A DNA stretch of 64,000 bases from Acidomonas methanolica. Its GTDB lineage: Bacteria; Pseudomonadota; Alphaproteobacteria; Acetobacterales; Acetobacteraceae. The translations under genes and the position numbers were made by a program. Positions 28,141 through 36,769 of the stretch are shown here, piece after piece. The stretch lies in NCBI RefSeq assembly GCF_004346035.1, contig NZ_SLZN01000011.1:30631-94630 (forward strand), given 5' to 3'. Position 1 is the first letter of the stretch; every line of letters begins with the position of its first letter. Under the pieces are notes generated by a model, which was not told the DNA's origin, searched no databases, and saw only the letters and a list, made by a program, of their open reading frames with translations.

Positions 28141-28169
28141 TTGATCCGGCGCATGTTCTGGTCTAGGTT
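28141..28169 (+). promoter_or_regulatory. Candidate promoter for lipoprotein gene at 28242
   Basis: TTGATC (28141-28146) and TAGGTT (28164-28169) are separated by 17 bases. Both boxes are partial matches, so the promoter is tentative. The predicted transcript start near 28176 places the terminator hairpin 28192-28226 inside the leader of the gene that follows. Confidence 0.35.
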
Positions 28170-28191
28170 TATGGCTCAATGCCACATTTCG

Positions 28192-28226
28192 AAGCCGCCT
28201 CTCTCACTCAGAGGGCGGCTTTTTTT
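28192..28226 (+). terminator. Strong intrinsic terminator or attenuator before CDS 28242
   Basis: AAGCCGCC (28192-28199) pairs with GGCGGCTT (28214-28221). After a one-base bulge, CTCT (28201-28204) pairs with AGAG (28210-28213) around a 5-base loop, and seven T follow. It ends 15 bases before the ATG of the next gene, so it is either the end of the tRNA transcript or an attenuator for that gene. Confidence 0.75.
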
Positions 28227-28241
28227 ATGGGAGCGCTTCCG

Positions 28242-28784
28242 ATGAGCGATCTTCATTCTCCTCCGTTGTCCCGGCGCAGCCTGTTCGCCGCCGCCGGCGC
28301 TCTGGCGCTCGGCGGATGCAGCGTGACGTCTGGCGGCGGACTCATCACGGTCACGCTGGAGGTGCGGGTCTTCGCCGCAGACGCCACCATGGCCCTCGAT
28401 GTCGTCCGGACGATTCTCGGCTTCTCCGCCCTTCCCGCGGCGCTCGTGACCGCAACCAGCCGGGGTATCGCCCTGATTCAGCAGGGTCTGGCGGATTTCA
28501 CCGCTTATGCGGGAGACGAGGCGAGCCTGAGCTTCGCCACCTCGAACGTGCCCGCGGCGATCACCAGCGTCATCACCGATATCCGCGCCGTTGCATCCGA
28601 CATCGCCGCCACCCTCGACAACACCGCCCTCGCCGCGACGCTCGCCGCACAGATCCGCCTCGTTGCCTCGGATGTGGCGCAGGTCGCGACGATCCTCGGC
28701 GACCTCGTCTCCGCCGCGATGGGAGCACCCGGAGACGCGCAAAGCCGGATCGCGGCCATCAAGGCGCGGCACGGCCTCATCTGA
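28242..28784 (+). CDS. Unrecognised lipoprotein/Tat-signal protein
   Basis: This 180-residue protein begins at the ATG preceded by GGGAG (28229-28233). It has twin arginines (11-12), a hydrophobic segment and a lipobox LALGGC with Cys26, so export as a lipoprotein is likely. The rest is alanine-, isoleucine- and threonine-rich and mostly helical, with no recognised domain. It is followed after 48 bases by the papain-like gene and may function with it. A phage origin is possible given the adjacent tRNA, but no phage gene is recognised. Confidence 0.6.
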   Translation: MSDLHSPPLSRRSLFAAAGALALGGCSVTSGGGLITVTLEVRVFAADATMALDVVRTILGFSALPAALVTATSRGIALIQQGLADFTAYAGDEASLSFATSNVPAAITSVITDIRAVASDIAATLDNTALAATLAAQIRLVASDVAQVATILGDLVSAAMGAPGDAQSRIAAIKARHGLI

Positions 28785-28832
28785 CGTCTTCGATCGCGAT
28801 ATTTTCGGCCCCTCTTTCCAGAAAGACGACAT

Positions 28833-29630
28833 GTGACGATTCTGACCGCACTCCCCCGCCTCGGCACGCGTCCGGCCGTGCTGCGCCCGCGCCAGCCACG
28901 TCTCGATCATCTGCCCATGATGACGCGCGCAGCACCTGCCGTGTTGCGGCGCGACGGGATCGATCCCGCGCCGATCATGGCTGACAACGACAGGATCGGC
29001 GACTGCACCGCCGCCGGTCTCGCCAATGCCGTTCGGGCCGTTTCCGCCCTGAACGGCTTTCAGACCCCCGTGACGACGCGGGAGGTCGTCGCCTTCTACA
29101 GCGCGTCCACCGGCTATACGCCCGCCGACCCGGCCAGCGATCGCGGCGGCATCGAAACGGACGTGCTGGCCCATGCCGCGCTGCATGGCTACGCGCTGGA
29201 GGCGCAGACGCTCTATCCGCTCTGGGGCACGATCGAACCGGGCCATTTCAACAGCCTGCGTCTGGCGGTCTCGGCGCTGGGCGTCGTCTATCTCGGCGTG
29301 GAACTCGCCATCGCCGACCAGGCGGGACTCGGCGGCATCTGGGACACCGAAACGCCTGACTCCCTCGGCGATCGCACGCCCGGCTCCTGGGGCGGACACT
29401 GCCTGTTGCTCTGGGCGTATGACGGGACCGGCGACGAGGACACCGTGACGCTTCTCACCTGGGGCACGACGCAGCGCGCCACCTGGCGCTGGCTCCGCTC
29501 GCGCATGACGGAGGCGCACGGGCTGCTCTGGCCCCAACTCGCCTCGCCCGCCCCGTCCTTTCTCAGCGTCACGGACATCGCGCTGATTCGCTCGGCCAAC
29601 ACGGCCTTCCTGAACGGCACGCTGGTCTGA
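28833..29630 (+). CDS. Papain-like cysteine-protease-fold protein, uncharacterised
   Basis: The 265-residue protein starts at GTG; the nearby ATG at 28831 is followed at once by a stop. It has NDRIGDCTAAGLANA with Cys58 and SWGGHCLLLWAYD with His189, then LLTWGTTQ, in the order of papain-type catalytic residues. The usual Asn is replaced by Thr209 before the Trp-Gly pair. Proteins like this occur around phage and mobile regions as I recall. No signal peptide is evident. The activity is inferred from motif order only. Confidence 0.6.
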   Translation: MTILTALPRLGTRPAVLRPRQPRLDHLPMMTRAAPAVLRRDGIDPAPIMADNDRIGDCTAAGLANAVRAVSALNGFQTPVTTREVVAFYSASTGYTPADPASDRGGIETDVLAHAALHGYALEAQTLYPLWGTIEPGHFNSLRLAVSALGVVYLGVELAIADQAGLGGIWDTETPDSLGDRTPGSWGGHCLLLWAYDGTGDEDTVTLLTWGTTQRATWRWLRSRMTEAHGLLWPQLASPAPSFLSVTDIALIRSANTAFLNGTLV

Positions 29631-29634
29631 GCCC

Positions 29635-29654
29635 GATCCCGTTCGAACGGGATC
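29635..29654. terminator. Perfect 20-bp palindrome between convergent genes
   Basis: GATCCCGTTC followed directly by its reverse complement GAACGGGATC forms a perfect palindrome right after the stop of the gene ending at 29630 and 40 bases before the stop of the convergent copper chaperone gene. It has no T-run and is best read as a bidirectional transcription-end structure or a chance palindromic site. Confidence 0.45.
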
Positions 29655-29693
29655 AGTCGAACGGGTGGTGCGCTCCAGCCGATGCGGGCTTCG

Positions 29694-29912
29694 TCATTTG
29701 TCCGCGACGACGTCGAACCCGGCTTCCTCGACGGTCTGGCGAAAGGCGGCGGGCTTCACGCGCGTGGGATCATACTGCACGCTGACCTTGCCGCCTTCCA
29801 GCACCACATCGGCCGTTTCCACGCCGGGGACCGCCTCCAGCGCGGCTTTCAGGTTCTTCACGCACCCGCCGCAGGTCATGCCTTCGACCGTGAGATGTGC
29901 CGTATCCGTCAT
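29694..29912 (-). CDS. copZ: Copper chaperone CopZ (HMA domain)
   Basis: The 72-residue cytosolic protein is a single heavy-metal-associated domain with the metal site GMTCGGC. It hands Cu(I) to the CopA ATPase, whose gene lies 75 bases upstream on the same strand. Three consecutive ATGs are present; the third (29912) is preferred since AAGGAG lies 8 bases before it. Length is typical of CopZ. Confidence 0.93.
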   Translation of the reverse strand: MTDTAHLTVEGMTCGGCVKNLKAALEAVPGVETADVVLEGGKVSVQYDPTRVKPAAFRQTVEEAGFDVVADK

Positions 29913-29987
29913 CATCATGTCTCCTTGTTATCGACAGCGTCATACGTCCCACCGGGCATCTCCGCCAGTTCTTCCCTGAAGATGCCT

Positions 29988-32165
29988 TCAGACCCCGCGT
30001 GGCCGCCAGCGGTTGAGCAGCAGGGAATTGCTCACGACGCAGACCGAACTCATGGCCATCGCCGCCCCGGCTATGACCGGAGTCAACAGGCCGGACGCGG
30101 CGAGCGGGATGCCCAGCACGTTATAGACGAAGGCGAAGAAAAGATTCTGCCGGATCTTCGCAAGCGTGGCGCGGGAGAGATCGATGGCGTCAGGCACGCG
30201 CCTCAGTTCGCTGCTCACCAGCACCACCCCGGCCGTCTCCATCGCGACCGCCGTCCCCGCGCCGATGGCGAAACCCACATCCGCCGCCGCCAGCGCCGGC
30301 GCGTCGTTCACCCCATCGCCCACCATGCCGACCACAGCCCCCTCCCGACGCAGCGCGGCCACGGCGTCGGCCTTGTCCGCAGGCAGGACGCCGGCCCGGT
30401 ACTCGTCAAGCCCGAGTGCGCGCGCCACTTCCGCCGCAGCGCGCTCATTGTCGCCCGTCAGCATCGTCACGCGCAGCCCGATCGCCTTCAGCGCCCGCAC
30501 CGCCTCCGCCGCATCCCCCCGCAACTGATCGCCCAGCGCGATCAGGCCCAGCGGCGCGCCGTCCAAGGCGACGCCGATCACGGTCCCGCCCTGTCTTTCC
30601 ATCTCCGCGACGATCTGCGCGTCCAGCACAACGCCGCCCTGCGCGAGAAAGCGCGGCGAGCCGAGCAGGGCCGGTGCGCCGTCGAGTTCCGCCGCGATAC
30701 CCTGCCCCGGCACCGCGCGGAACGACGTCACCGGCGACGCAACCACGCCGTCCTTCTCCGCCCGCGCCATGACGGCCCGCGCCAGGGGATGCTCCGATCC
30801 GGCTTCCAGCGCCGCCGCCACGGTCAGGAGCCGCTTCTCCGCCACACCCGGCGCGGGAACGAGCTTGCGCACCTCCGGCCGTCCCTCGGTCAGCGTGCCC
30901 GTCTTGTCGAGCGCCAGGACGGTAAGTTTCTGCGCCTGCTCCAGCGCCGCCGCGTCGCGGAACAGAATCCCGTTCGCAGCCCCCCACCCCGTCCCGACCA
31001 TGATAGCCGTCGGTGTCGCCAACCCCAGCGCGCAGGGACAGGCGATCACCAGCACCGCCAGAGCCGGGTCCAGCGCCCGGAGCGCCGATCCGGCCACGAT
31101 CCAGCCGACCGCGAAGGTCAGCACCGCCAGACCGACGACCACCGGCACGAACACCCCCGCGACCTTGTCCGCCAGACGCTGGACATGCGGCTTCGATCCC
31201 TGCGCCTGCTCGACCATCCGCACGATCGCCGCCAGCGCCGTCTGCGCGCCGACGCCCGTCGCCCGCGCGCGCAGGAGCCCGGTCGTGTTCAGGGTCCCGG
31301 CGAAAATCGTCGCCCCCGCCTCCCGCAGGACAGGAACGCTCTCGCCGGTCAGCATGGATTCGTCGATCTCGGACCGCCCGTCGATCACCGCCCCGTCCAC
31401 CGGCACGCTCTCGCCGGGACGCAGGACGAACACGTCGCCGACCCTCACCGCGCTCACCGGAACGTCGCTGACCACTCCCTCCCGATCGAGATGGGCCACG
31501 GCGGGACGCAGTTGCATCAGCCGCGCGATCCCTTCGCCTGCGCGCCGTCGCGCCCGCGCCTCCATCAGCTTGCCGAGCGACACCAGCGTGATGATCGCGG
31601 CGCTCGTCTCGAAATAGAGCGGACGATGCAGCCCGAACAGCACCACGACGGCGCTGTACCCCCAGGCGATGCTGGTTCCCAGCACGACCAACACGTCCAT
31701 ATTCGCCAGCCCGCCCCGAATGGAGGCCCACGCGCCGCGATAGAAATGGCCGCCGCAGAGAAACTGCACGAGCGTCGCCAGCACGAGCTGGACGAGCGGC
31801 GGCACGACCGGCAGCCCCGCCGCCATGGCGACCATGTCATAGAAAAAAGGCAGCGTGAGCGCACAGGCCAGCAGGAAACGACGGCGCTCCAGCCGCCATG
31901 TGTCCTGATGGGCGTCCCGCGCCTCGCCCACCGGCTCCGCGCCGAATCCGGCCTTGCCGATCGCCGCGATGATCTCCTGTTCCGAGGCCCGATCCGGCGC
32001 ATAGCGCACATGCGCCCGCTCGCTGGCGAAATTCACCGCCGCCTCGATCCCGGGCTTGCGGTTCAGCACTTTCTCGATCCGCGCCGCACAGGCCACGCAA
32101 CTCATGCCTGAAATGGCGAGATCGAGCGTGGCTTGACCGGCAGGGGCGGCATCGAGACGGGACAT
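29988..32165 (-). CDS. copA: Copper-exporting P1B-type ATPase
   Basis: The 725-residue pump exports Cu(I) from the cytoplasm. It has one N-terminal HMA domain (GMSCVAC, residues 20-26), then membrane helices, the actuator loop with TGES (about 273-276), the ion-binding CPC (376-378), the phosphorylation site D420 in DKTGTLTEG, and the hinge GDGVNDAPAL near the C-terminus. The single HMA is a common variant. It pairs with copZ. No cueR-like regulator is seen nearby. Confidence 0.95.
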   Translation of the reverse strand: MSRLDAAPAGQATLDLAISGMSCVACAARIEKVLNRKPGIEAAVNFASERAHVRYAPDRASEQEIIAAIGKAGFGAEPVGEARDAHQDTWRLERRRFLLACALTLPFFYDMVAMAAGLPVVPPLVQLVLATLVQFLCGGHFYRGAWASIRGGLANMDVLVVLGTSIAWGYSAVVVLFGLHRPLYFETSAAIITLVSLGKLMEARARRRAGEGIARLMQLRPAVAHLDREGVVSDVPVSAVRVGDVFVLRPGESVPVDGAVIDGRSEIDESMLTGESVPVLREAGATIFAGTLNTTGLLRARATGVGAQTALAAIVRMVEQAQGSKPHVQRLADKVAGVFVPVVVGLAVLTFAVGWIVAGSALRALDPALAVLVIACPCALGLATPTAIMVGTGWGAANGILFRDAAALEQAQKLTVLALDKTGTLTEGRPEVRKLVPAPGVAEKRLLTVAAALEAGSEHPLARAVMARAEKDGVVASPVTSFRAVPGQGIAAELDGAPALLGSPRFLAQGGVVLDAQIVAEMERQGGTVIGVALDGAPLGLIALGDQLRGDAAEAVRALKAIGLRVTMLTGDNERAAAEVARALGLDEYRAGVLPADKADAVAALRREGAVVGMVGDGVNDAPALAAADVGFAIGAGTAVAMETAGVVLVSSELRRVPDAIDLSRATLAKIRQNLFFAFVYNVLGIPLAASGLLTPVIAGAAMAMSSVCVVSNSLLLNRWRPRGV

Positions 32166-32234
32166 TGGCAGCTTTCCTTTGGTCGCGCTCCGCCAGATAA
32201 GGTCCCGGATCAGGATATTTTCAAGAAACCGGCG

Positions 32235-32522
32235 TCAGAAGGACACAGGAACCGTGGCCGAAACCGGCGCGAAGAGCGCATGCAGCAGCACCATCAGCAG
32301 CAGAAGGCCGATCAGCACGCCGAAAATCCGCCCGAACCAGCGGAAAGCCAGCACGATCAGCCCCAGCAGCAGCAGCGCGAGCAACGCCGTCGCCACCTGC
32401 CCGCGAATCCCGATATCGAAGAGCAGCACCCGCGCGCCGTGCTCGATCACCGCGATCACCGCGACGATGATGCCGAACAGCATGAAAAGAATGCCGGACA
32501 GGAAAGTGAAGATATGATCCAT
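32235..32522 (-). CDS. Small membrane protein of unknown function
   Basis: The 95-residue protein starts MDHIFTFLSG and has three hydrophobic segments, covering about residues 5-28, 40-60 and 65-85, with positively charged loops. No family is recognised. It follows copA's start region on the minus strand but has its own start; a much longer frame reading in from 33470 is an artefact of the high GC content. It faces the phosphatase gene divergently across about 150 bases. Confidence 0.6.
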   Translation of the reverse strand: MDHIFTFLSGILFMLFGIIVAVIAVIEHGARVLLFDIGIRGQVATALLALLLLGLIVLAFRWFGRIFGVLIGLLLLMVLLHALFAPVSATVPVSF

Positions 32523-32669
32523 GTCCGCAACCTTATCGCATCGTTGCGCCCTCTGCCAGCGGAGCCCCGCCGACCCGACACGTCGTGATGCGTTCTCTCG
32601 CCGCCAAGGATTGCCTTCCACCTCCGGACGGGGACAGATGTACGCCCGATTCGCACACAGGAGACCGAC

Positions 32670-33146
32670 GTGTCGCCCTCCCGCCCCAGCTTCCTCTTCG
32701 TCTGCACCGGCAATATCTGTCGTTCGCCCCTGGCCGAGGCCGCCATGCGGGCCGAGGCGGAGCGGCGCGGCCTGAGGCTGGACATCGATTCGGCGGGAAC
32801 CGGAAGCTGGCATGCCGGAGAAGCCCCCGATCCTCGCGCCCGCGCCACGGCGCGCCGCTACGGGCTGGATATCGACGCCTTGAGCGCCCGGCAGATCGAG
32901 GCGGCGGATTTCGAGCGCTTCACCCATATCCTCGCGCTGGATGCGAGCCATCTGCACGCCTTGCGCCGCCTCGCCCCGGCGGAGGCGCGCGCGAAGATCA
33001 CGCTGCTGCTCGACCATCTTCCCGGCCGCGAAGGAAGCGACGTGGACGATCCGTATTTCGGCCCCGCCAGCGGCTTCGAGATCACATGGCGCGACGTGTC
33101 CGAGGCCTGCCGTCACCTCGCCGCACGCACGCTCGACGGTCCGTGA
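32670..33146 (+). CDS. Low-molecular-weight protein-tyrosine phosphatase
   Basis: The 158-residue protein starts at GTG with AGGAG seven bases upstream. It has the catalytic loop VCTGNICRSP with Cys12 and Arg18 and the general acid in DVDDPYFG. It belongs to the LMW-PTP/Wzb/arsenate-reductase fold; the DDPYFG end supports a phosphatase. Such enzymes dephosphorylate tyrosine kinases or small molecules. The fructosamine-kinase-like gene follows after 25 bases, a pairing common in bacteria. Confidence 0.93.
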   Translation: MSPSRPSFLFVCTGNICRSPLAEAAMRAEAERRGLRLDIDSAGTGSWHAGEAPDPRARATARRYGLDIDALSARQIEAADFERFTHILALDASHLHALRRLAPAEARAKITLLLDHLPGREGSDVDDPYFGPASGFEITWRDVSEACRHLAARTLDGP

Positions 33147-33171
33147 GGCGGGCCCCGGGAGGCCGCGCCCC

Positions 33172-33987
33172 GTGACGCCGCGTGACGCCGCCGCCCTTCT
33201 GCGCGCCACGATCACCGCCGCCACGCCGCTGGGTGGCGGTGATCTCTCCGAAGTCATGGCGATCACTTTCCAGCGATCCGGCGAGCCGCCACGGGAGGCC
33301 GTCGTCAAGACTGGTCCCTTCCCGCCCCGCGAGGCGCGCATGCTCGACCGACTGCGCGCGGCGGGCGCGCCGGCTCCCCCCGTTCTGGCCGTGGATGACG
33401 CGCTGCTCGTCATGGAACGCCTGCCCGCGAACGGCTCCCTTTCCCGCGCATGGGCCTCGCTCGGCCACATCCTGCGCGCGTTGCACGCGGCGCCCGTGCC
33501 GGAGACGCTTTACGGCTGGGACGAGGAATACGCGTTCGGCACGCTCGCCATCGCCAACGCGCGCGGCGCGGACTGGGCGGAATTCTGGCGGGACCGCCGG
33601 ATTCTCTGCCATGCGCCCTTTCTGCCGACCGATCTCGCCCGCCGCCTCGACCGTCTCGCGGCGACGCTGCCCGCCCGGCTCCCCGCCGCGCCGCGCCCGA
33701 GTCTGCTGCATGGCGATCTCTGGAGCGGGAATGTACTCGTCGCGCAGGAGCGGATCAGCGGACTGATCGACCCGGCCTGTTGCATCGGCCATCACGAGGC
33801 GGATTTCGCCATACTGACGCTCTTCTCCCGCCCGCCGCCGGCGTTCTGGACGGCCTACGGCCCGCTGGAGCCCGGCTGGCGGGAACGCGTCGCGCTGTAC
33901 CGCCTCTGGCCGGCGCTCGTCCATCTCCGCCTTTTCGGCGCGTCCTATCGGCCGCTGGTGGAAGACTGTCTGGAGAATCTGATATGA
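33172..33987 (+). CDS. Fructosamine-3-kinase family protein
   Basis: The 271-residue protein starts at GTG with GGGAGG nine bases upstream. It has the kinase-like HGDLWSGNVL catalytic loop (about residue 178) and the IDPACCIGHHEADFA metal-binding segment of the FN3K/aminoglycoside phosphotransferase fold. FN3K enzymes phosphorylate ketosamines on glycated proteins so that they break down. It overlaps the next dehydrogenase gene by ATGA and lies in one operon with the phosphatase. Confidence 0.9.
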   Translation: MTPRDAAALLRATITAATPLGGGDLSEVMAITFQRSGEPPREAVVKTGPFPPREARMLDRLRAAGAPAPPVLAVDDALLVMERLPANGSLSRAWASLGHILRALHAAPVPETLYGWDEEYAFGTLAIANARGADWAEFWRDRRILCHAPFLPTDLARRLDRLAATLPARLPAAPRPSLLHGDLWSGNVLVAQERISGLIDPACCIGHHEADFAILTLFSRPPPAFWTAYGPLEPGWRERVALYRLWPALVHLRLFGASYRPLVEDCLENLI

Positions 33988-34931
33988 CGGAGCCCATGAC
34001 CGAACGCCCGCAGATCCTTCAGATCGACCCGCTGACGCGCCCGGTGCAGGAACGGCTCGACGCCGCCTTCACCGTCCATCGCTTCCAGTCCCTCGATGCG
34101 CTCGCGCCCGTCGCCGCCGCCATTCGCGGTGTCGCGACCAGCCCGTTGAGCGGCCTGTCCTCCGACATCATCGACACCTTGCCGCATCTTGAATTCGTCG
34201 CCGTCAACGGCGTGGGGATGGACAAGATCGACCTCGCCGCCTGCAAGCGGCGCGGCATCCATGTCACCGCCGCGACAGGCGTGCTGAGCGATGACGTGGC
34301 GGATATGGCGATCGGCCTCATGATCGACGTGCTGCGCGGCATCTCCGCCGGAGACCGCTTCGTCCGCGCCGGGAAATGGGGGCGTGAGCCGGTGCCGAAC
34401 GCCCGCACCCTGACGGGCAAGACAGTCGGCGTCGTCGGGCTGGGCCGCATAGGCCGCGCCGTTGCCGAACGCTGCGCCGCGCTGAAAATGAAGAGCGCCT
34501 ATTTCAGCCGATCCCGCAGCGCCGACGCGGCCTATCCCTATTACGCGTCGGCCCGTGCCCTGGCGGAGGCGAGCGACGTGCTGGTGCTCGCCGTTCCGGG
34601 CGGCCCGGAAACGACGAAGATGATCGACGCGGAGGTGCTGAACGCCCTCGGCCCGAATGGCTATCTGGTCAATATCGCGCGCGGGAGCGTGGTGGATGAG
34701 GAGGCGCTCGTCGCCGCCCTTCGGGAGAAACGCATCGCCGGAGCCGCGCTGGACGTGTTCGCCGACGAGCCGCATGTGCCCGAGGCTCTGCTGACGATGG
34801 AGAACGTCGTCCTGCAAGCGCATCGCGGCTCCGCGACGCGCGAGGTGCGCAAGGCCATGGGCGATCTGGTGGTGGACAATCTTCTGGCGCATTTCGCGGG
34901 CCGGAAGCCGCTGACCCCGCCGGTCGTCTAA
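33984..34931 (+). CDS. 2-Hydroxyacid dehydrogenase (glyoxylate/hydroxypyruvate reductase-like)
   Basis: The 315-residue NAD(P)-dependent enzyme starts at an ATG overlapping the previous stop. It has the Rossmann motif GLGRIG (152-157) and the D-2-hydroxyacid dehydrogenase catalytic set R233 (IARGSVVDEEAL), E262 (DEPHVPEAL) and H280 (LQAHRGSAT). It reduces glyoxylate, hydroxypyruvate or a similar 2-oxoacid. It closes the phosphatase-FN3K-dehydrogenase operon; the combination suggests repair of sugar-derived damage. Confidence 0.92.
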   Translation: MTEPMTERPQILQIDPLTRPVQERLDAAFTVHRFQSLDALAPVAAAIRGVATSPLSGLSSDIIDTLPHLEFVAVNGVGMDKIDLAACKRRGIHVTAATGVLSDDVADMAIGLMIDVLRGISAGDRFVRAGKWGREPVPNARTLTGKTVGVVGLGRIGRAVAERCAALKMKSAYFSRSRSADAAYPYYASARALAEASDVLVLAVPGGPETTKMIDAEVLNALGPNGYLVNIARGSVVDEEALVAALREKRIAGAALDVFADEPHVPEALLTMENVVLQAHRGSATREVRKAMGDLVVDNLLAHFAGRKPLTPPVV

Positions 34932-34964
34932 CGGGCGGGTGCGTAATGGGCGGCGAGGGCGGCC

Positions 34965-36593
34965 TCACGCCTCCGCCATGCCCTCCAGCAGCCGCGCGAT
35001 CGCTTCCGCGCCGGGGTCCGGAATATCGCGAAGCTGCGCCTCCGGCACATAGGCGGCGCGACCGGCCCGCGCCGGCATGGCCCGGGTGGCGTCCGCGCCC
35101 TTGCGCGCCGCCTGAGCCGCGCGGGAGAGCAGCGCCGCCGCGTCGCCCTCCGCCTGCACCGCGTCGATCGCCGGGATCAGCGCGTCCAGCATGGTCCGGT
35201 CGCCCGGCTTCGCGCCGCCATAATCCTGCATCCGCGCGACGCCCGCGGCCAGCCCCGCCCGCCAGTCGGCCTTCTGTCCCGCCGCCGCGAAAAGAATGGA
35301 GAGCAGCACGCCGCTCGACCCACCCGCATGGCGGGACAACAGACGCCCGAACGTCGCGAAAAGCGCCTGCGGTTCGGCCAGAGGCAATTTGTCCAGATGC
35401 TCCAGCACCATCCGTGCGGACTCGGCGAAGGTGGACCCCGCGTCGCCATCGCCGATTTTCGCATCCAGCGCGTTGAGGGCCTGCTCCTGGCCGATCAGCA
35501 CGTCCGCGCCCTTGCGGATCAGCCGCTCCAGCAGGGGGTTGGCGGAGGGCTTTGACGGGAACGTCCCGGGCAGTTCGGGAACAGGCGCGGTGACGATGGC
35601 GCCGAAGGACGCGATTCCCGGCCAGGCCGACGGCTCGACGGGCGAGGCCAGCGCGTCGAGAAACGCCTTCCGCGCCGGGATCGCCGTGAGCGAGAAACCC
35701 GACATATCGAGCGCGGTCATGACCGGAGCCGGACCGATGACCGCCTGCATGCGCCGGGCCAGCCGCGTGCGGGCCAGCGCCGCCATGAGAATCTGTCCCT
35801 CGATCACCGGCACGGCGCCCAGCATGTTGAGCAGCACCACCTGCGGGCCGTCTTCCAGCGTCGCGTCCAGCCTGTCGGCGGCGAGCGCCGTCAGCGCGTC
35901 CACATCGGTCACGTCGATCCTTTCGGCCCCCGGCTCGCCATGAATGCCCAGGCCGAGTTCCGCCTCGCCGTCGCCGAGGCGCGTTTCATGCGCAGGGTCG
36001 AACACGTTCACGTCGGTCAGCGCCAGACCGATGGACCGCACGGAGGCCGCCGCCGCCCGCGCCGCCGCCGCGACCTCCTCGAGCGAGCCGCCCCGCTCGG
36101 CCACATGGCCCGCAATCTTGTGAACCAGCACCGTTCCGGCCACGCCGCGCGCATGGGCGCCGACACCCAGCGCCACGTCATCGGCGACGATCACCGTCTC
36201 GACCTTGCGGCCCAGCGCGCGCGCCTGTTCGGCGGCAAGGCCGAAATTCAGCCGGTCGCCGGTGTAATTCTTGACGATCAGCAGGCACCCCGCCTCGCCC
36301 GTCGCGGCGAGAATGGCGGCGAGGACGGCGTCCACGCCGGGGGAGGCGAAGAGTTGCCCGCACACCGCCGCCGTCAGCATCCCGCGTCCGACGAACCCGG
36401 CATGAGCAGGCTCATGCCCCGATCCGCCGCCTGAAACGAGAGCGACCTTCGAGCCGTCGCGCTCCCGGCGCAGCACGACGGTGATCCCGTCCTGCGGCTC
36501 CAGCATCGCGAGAGACGCCCCGGCGGAGGAGTGCAGCAGCCCCGCAACGGCATCGGCCACGACCGTCTCGCGGCGGTTGAAAAATCGCTTCAT
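34965..36593 (-). CDS. ATP-dependent dihydroxyacetone kinase (DhaK-DhaL fusion)
   Basis: The 542-residue protein phosphorylates dihydroxyacetone with ATP, feeding it into glycolysis. The DhaK half has GGGSGHEP (55-62) and the substrate-binding His218 in GIHGEPG; the DhaL half begins near residue 350 with KIGDGDAGSTF, the ATP/Mg-binding motif. A fused DhaKL points to the Citrobacter-type kinase rather than a PTS one. It suits an acetic acid bacterium that makes dihydroxyacetone from glycerol. GGAGGGAAG lies five bases before its ATG. Confidence 0.95.
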   Translation of the reverse strand: MKRFFNRRETVVADAVAGLLHSSAGASLAMLEPQDGITVVLRRERDGSKVALVSGGGSGHEPAHAGFVGRGMLTAAVCGQLFASPGVDAVLAAILAATGEAGCLLIVKNYTGDRLNFGLAAEQARALGRKVETVIVADDVALGVGAHARGVAGTVLVHKIAGHVAERGGSLEEVAAAARAAAASVRSIGLALTDVNVFDPAHETRLGDGEAELGLGIHGEPGAERIDVTDVDALTALAADRLDATLEDGPQVVLLNMLGAVPVIEGQILMAALARTRLARRMQAVIGPAPVMTALDMSGFSLTAIPARKAFLDALASPVEPSAWPGIASFGAIVTAPVPELPGTFPSKPSANPLLERLIRKGADVLIGQEQALNALDAKIGDGDAGSTFAESARMVLEHLDKLPLAEPQALFATFGRLLSRHAGGSSGVLLSILFAAAGQKADWRAGLAAGVARMQDYGGAKPGDRTMLDALIPAIDAVQAEGDAAALLSRAAQAARKGADATRAMPARAGRAAYVPEAQLRDIPDPGAEAIARLLEGMAEA

Positions 36594-36769
36594 CAGACTT
36601 CCCTCCGGACGGCCCGACAGATGCCGCTCCGTTCACCATGACACAAGCATAGACACGGGGACCGCGACGTCCAATTCAAGCCGACGAGAGGCGCGTGCGA
36701 ACCACCACGCGCCTCCCCGCCTGTCTCTCCGGAAACCGGACTGCCGCGCCCGTCAGACGGATCGGACGA

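Noticed and set aside
28242..29630. Confident prophage call for the two genes next to the tRNA
   Set aside because: No integrase, capsid or tail gene and no visible attachment-site duplicate.
32523..33470. Long extension of the small membrane protein frame toward 33470
   Set aside because: Only the last 95 codons look like protein; the rest is antisense to the phosphatase and kinase genes.
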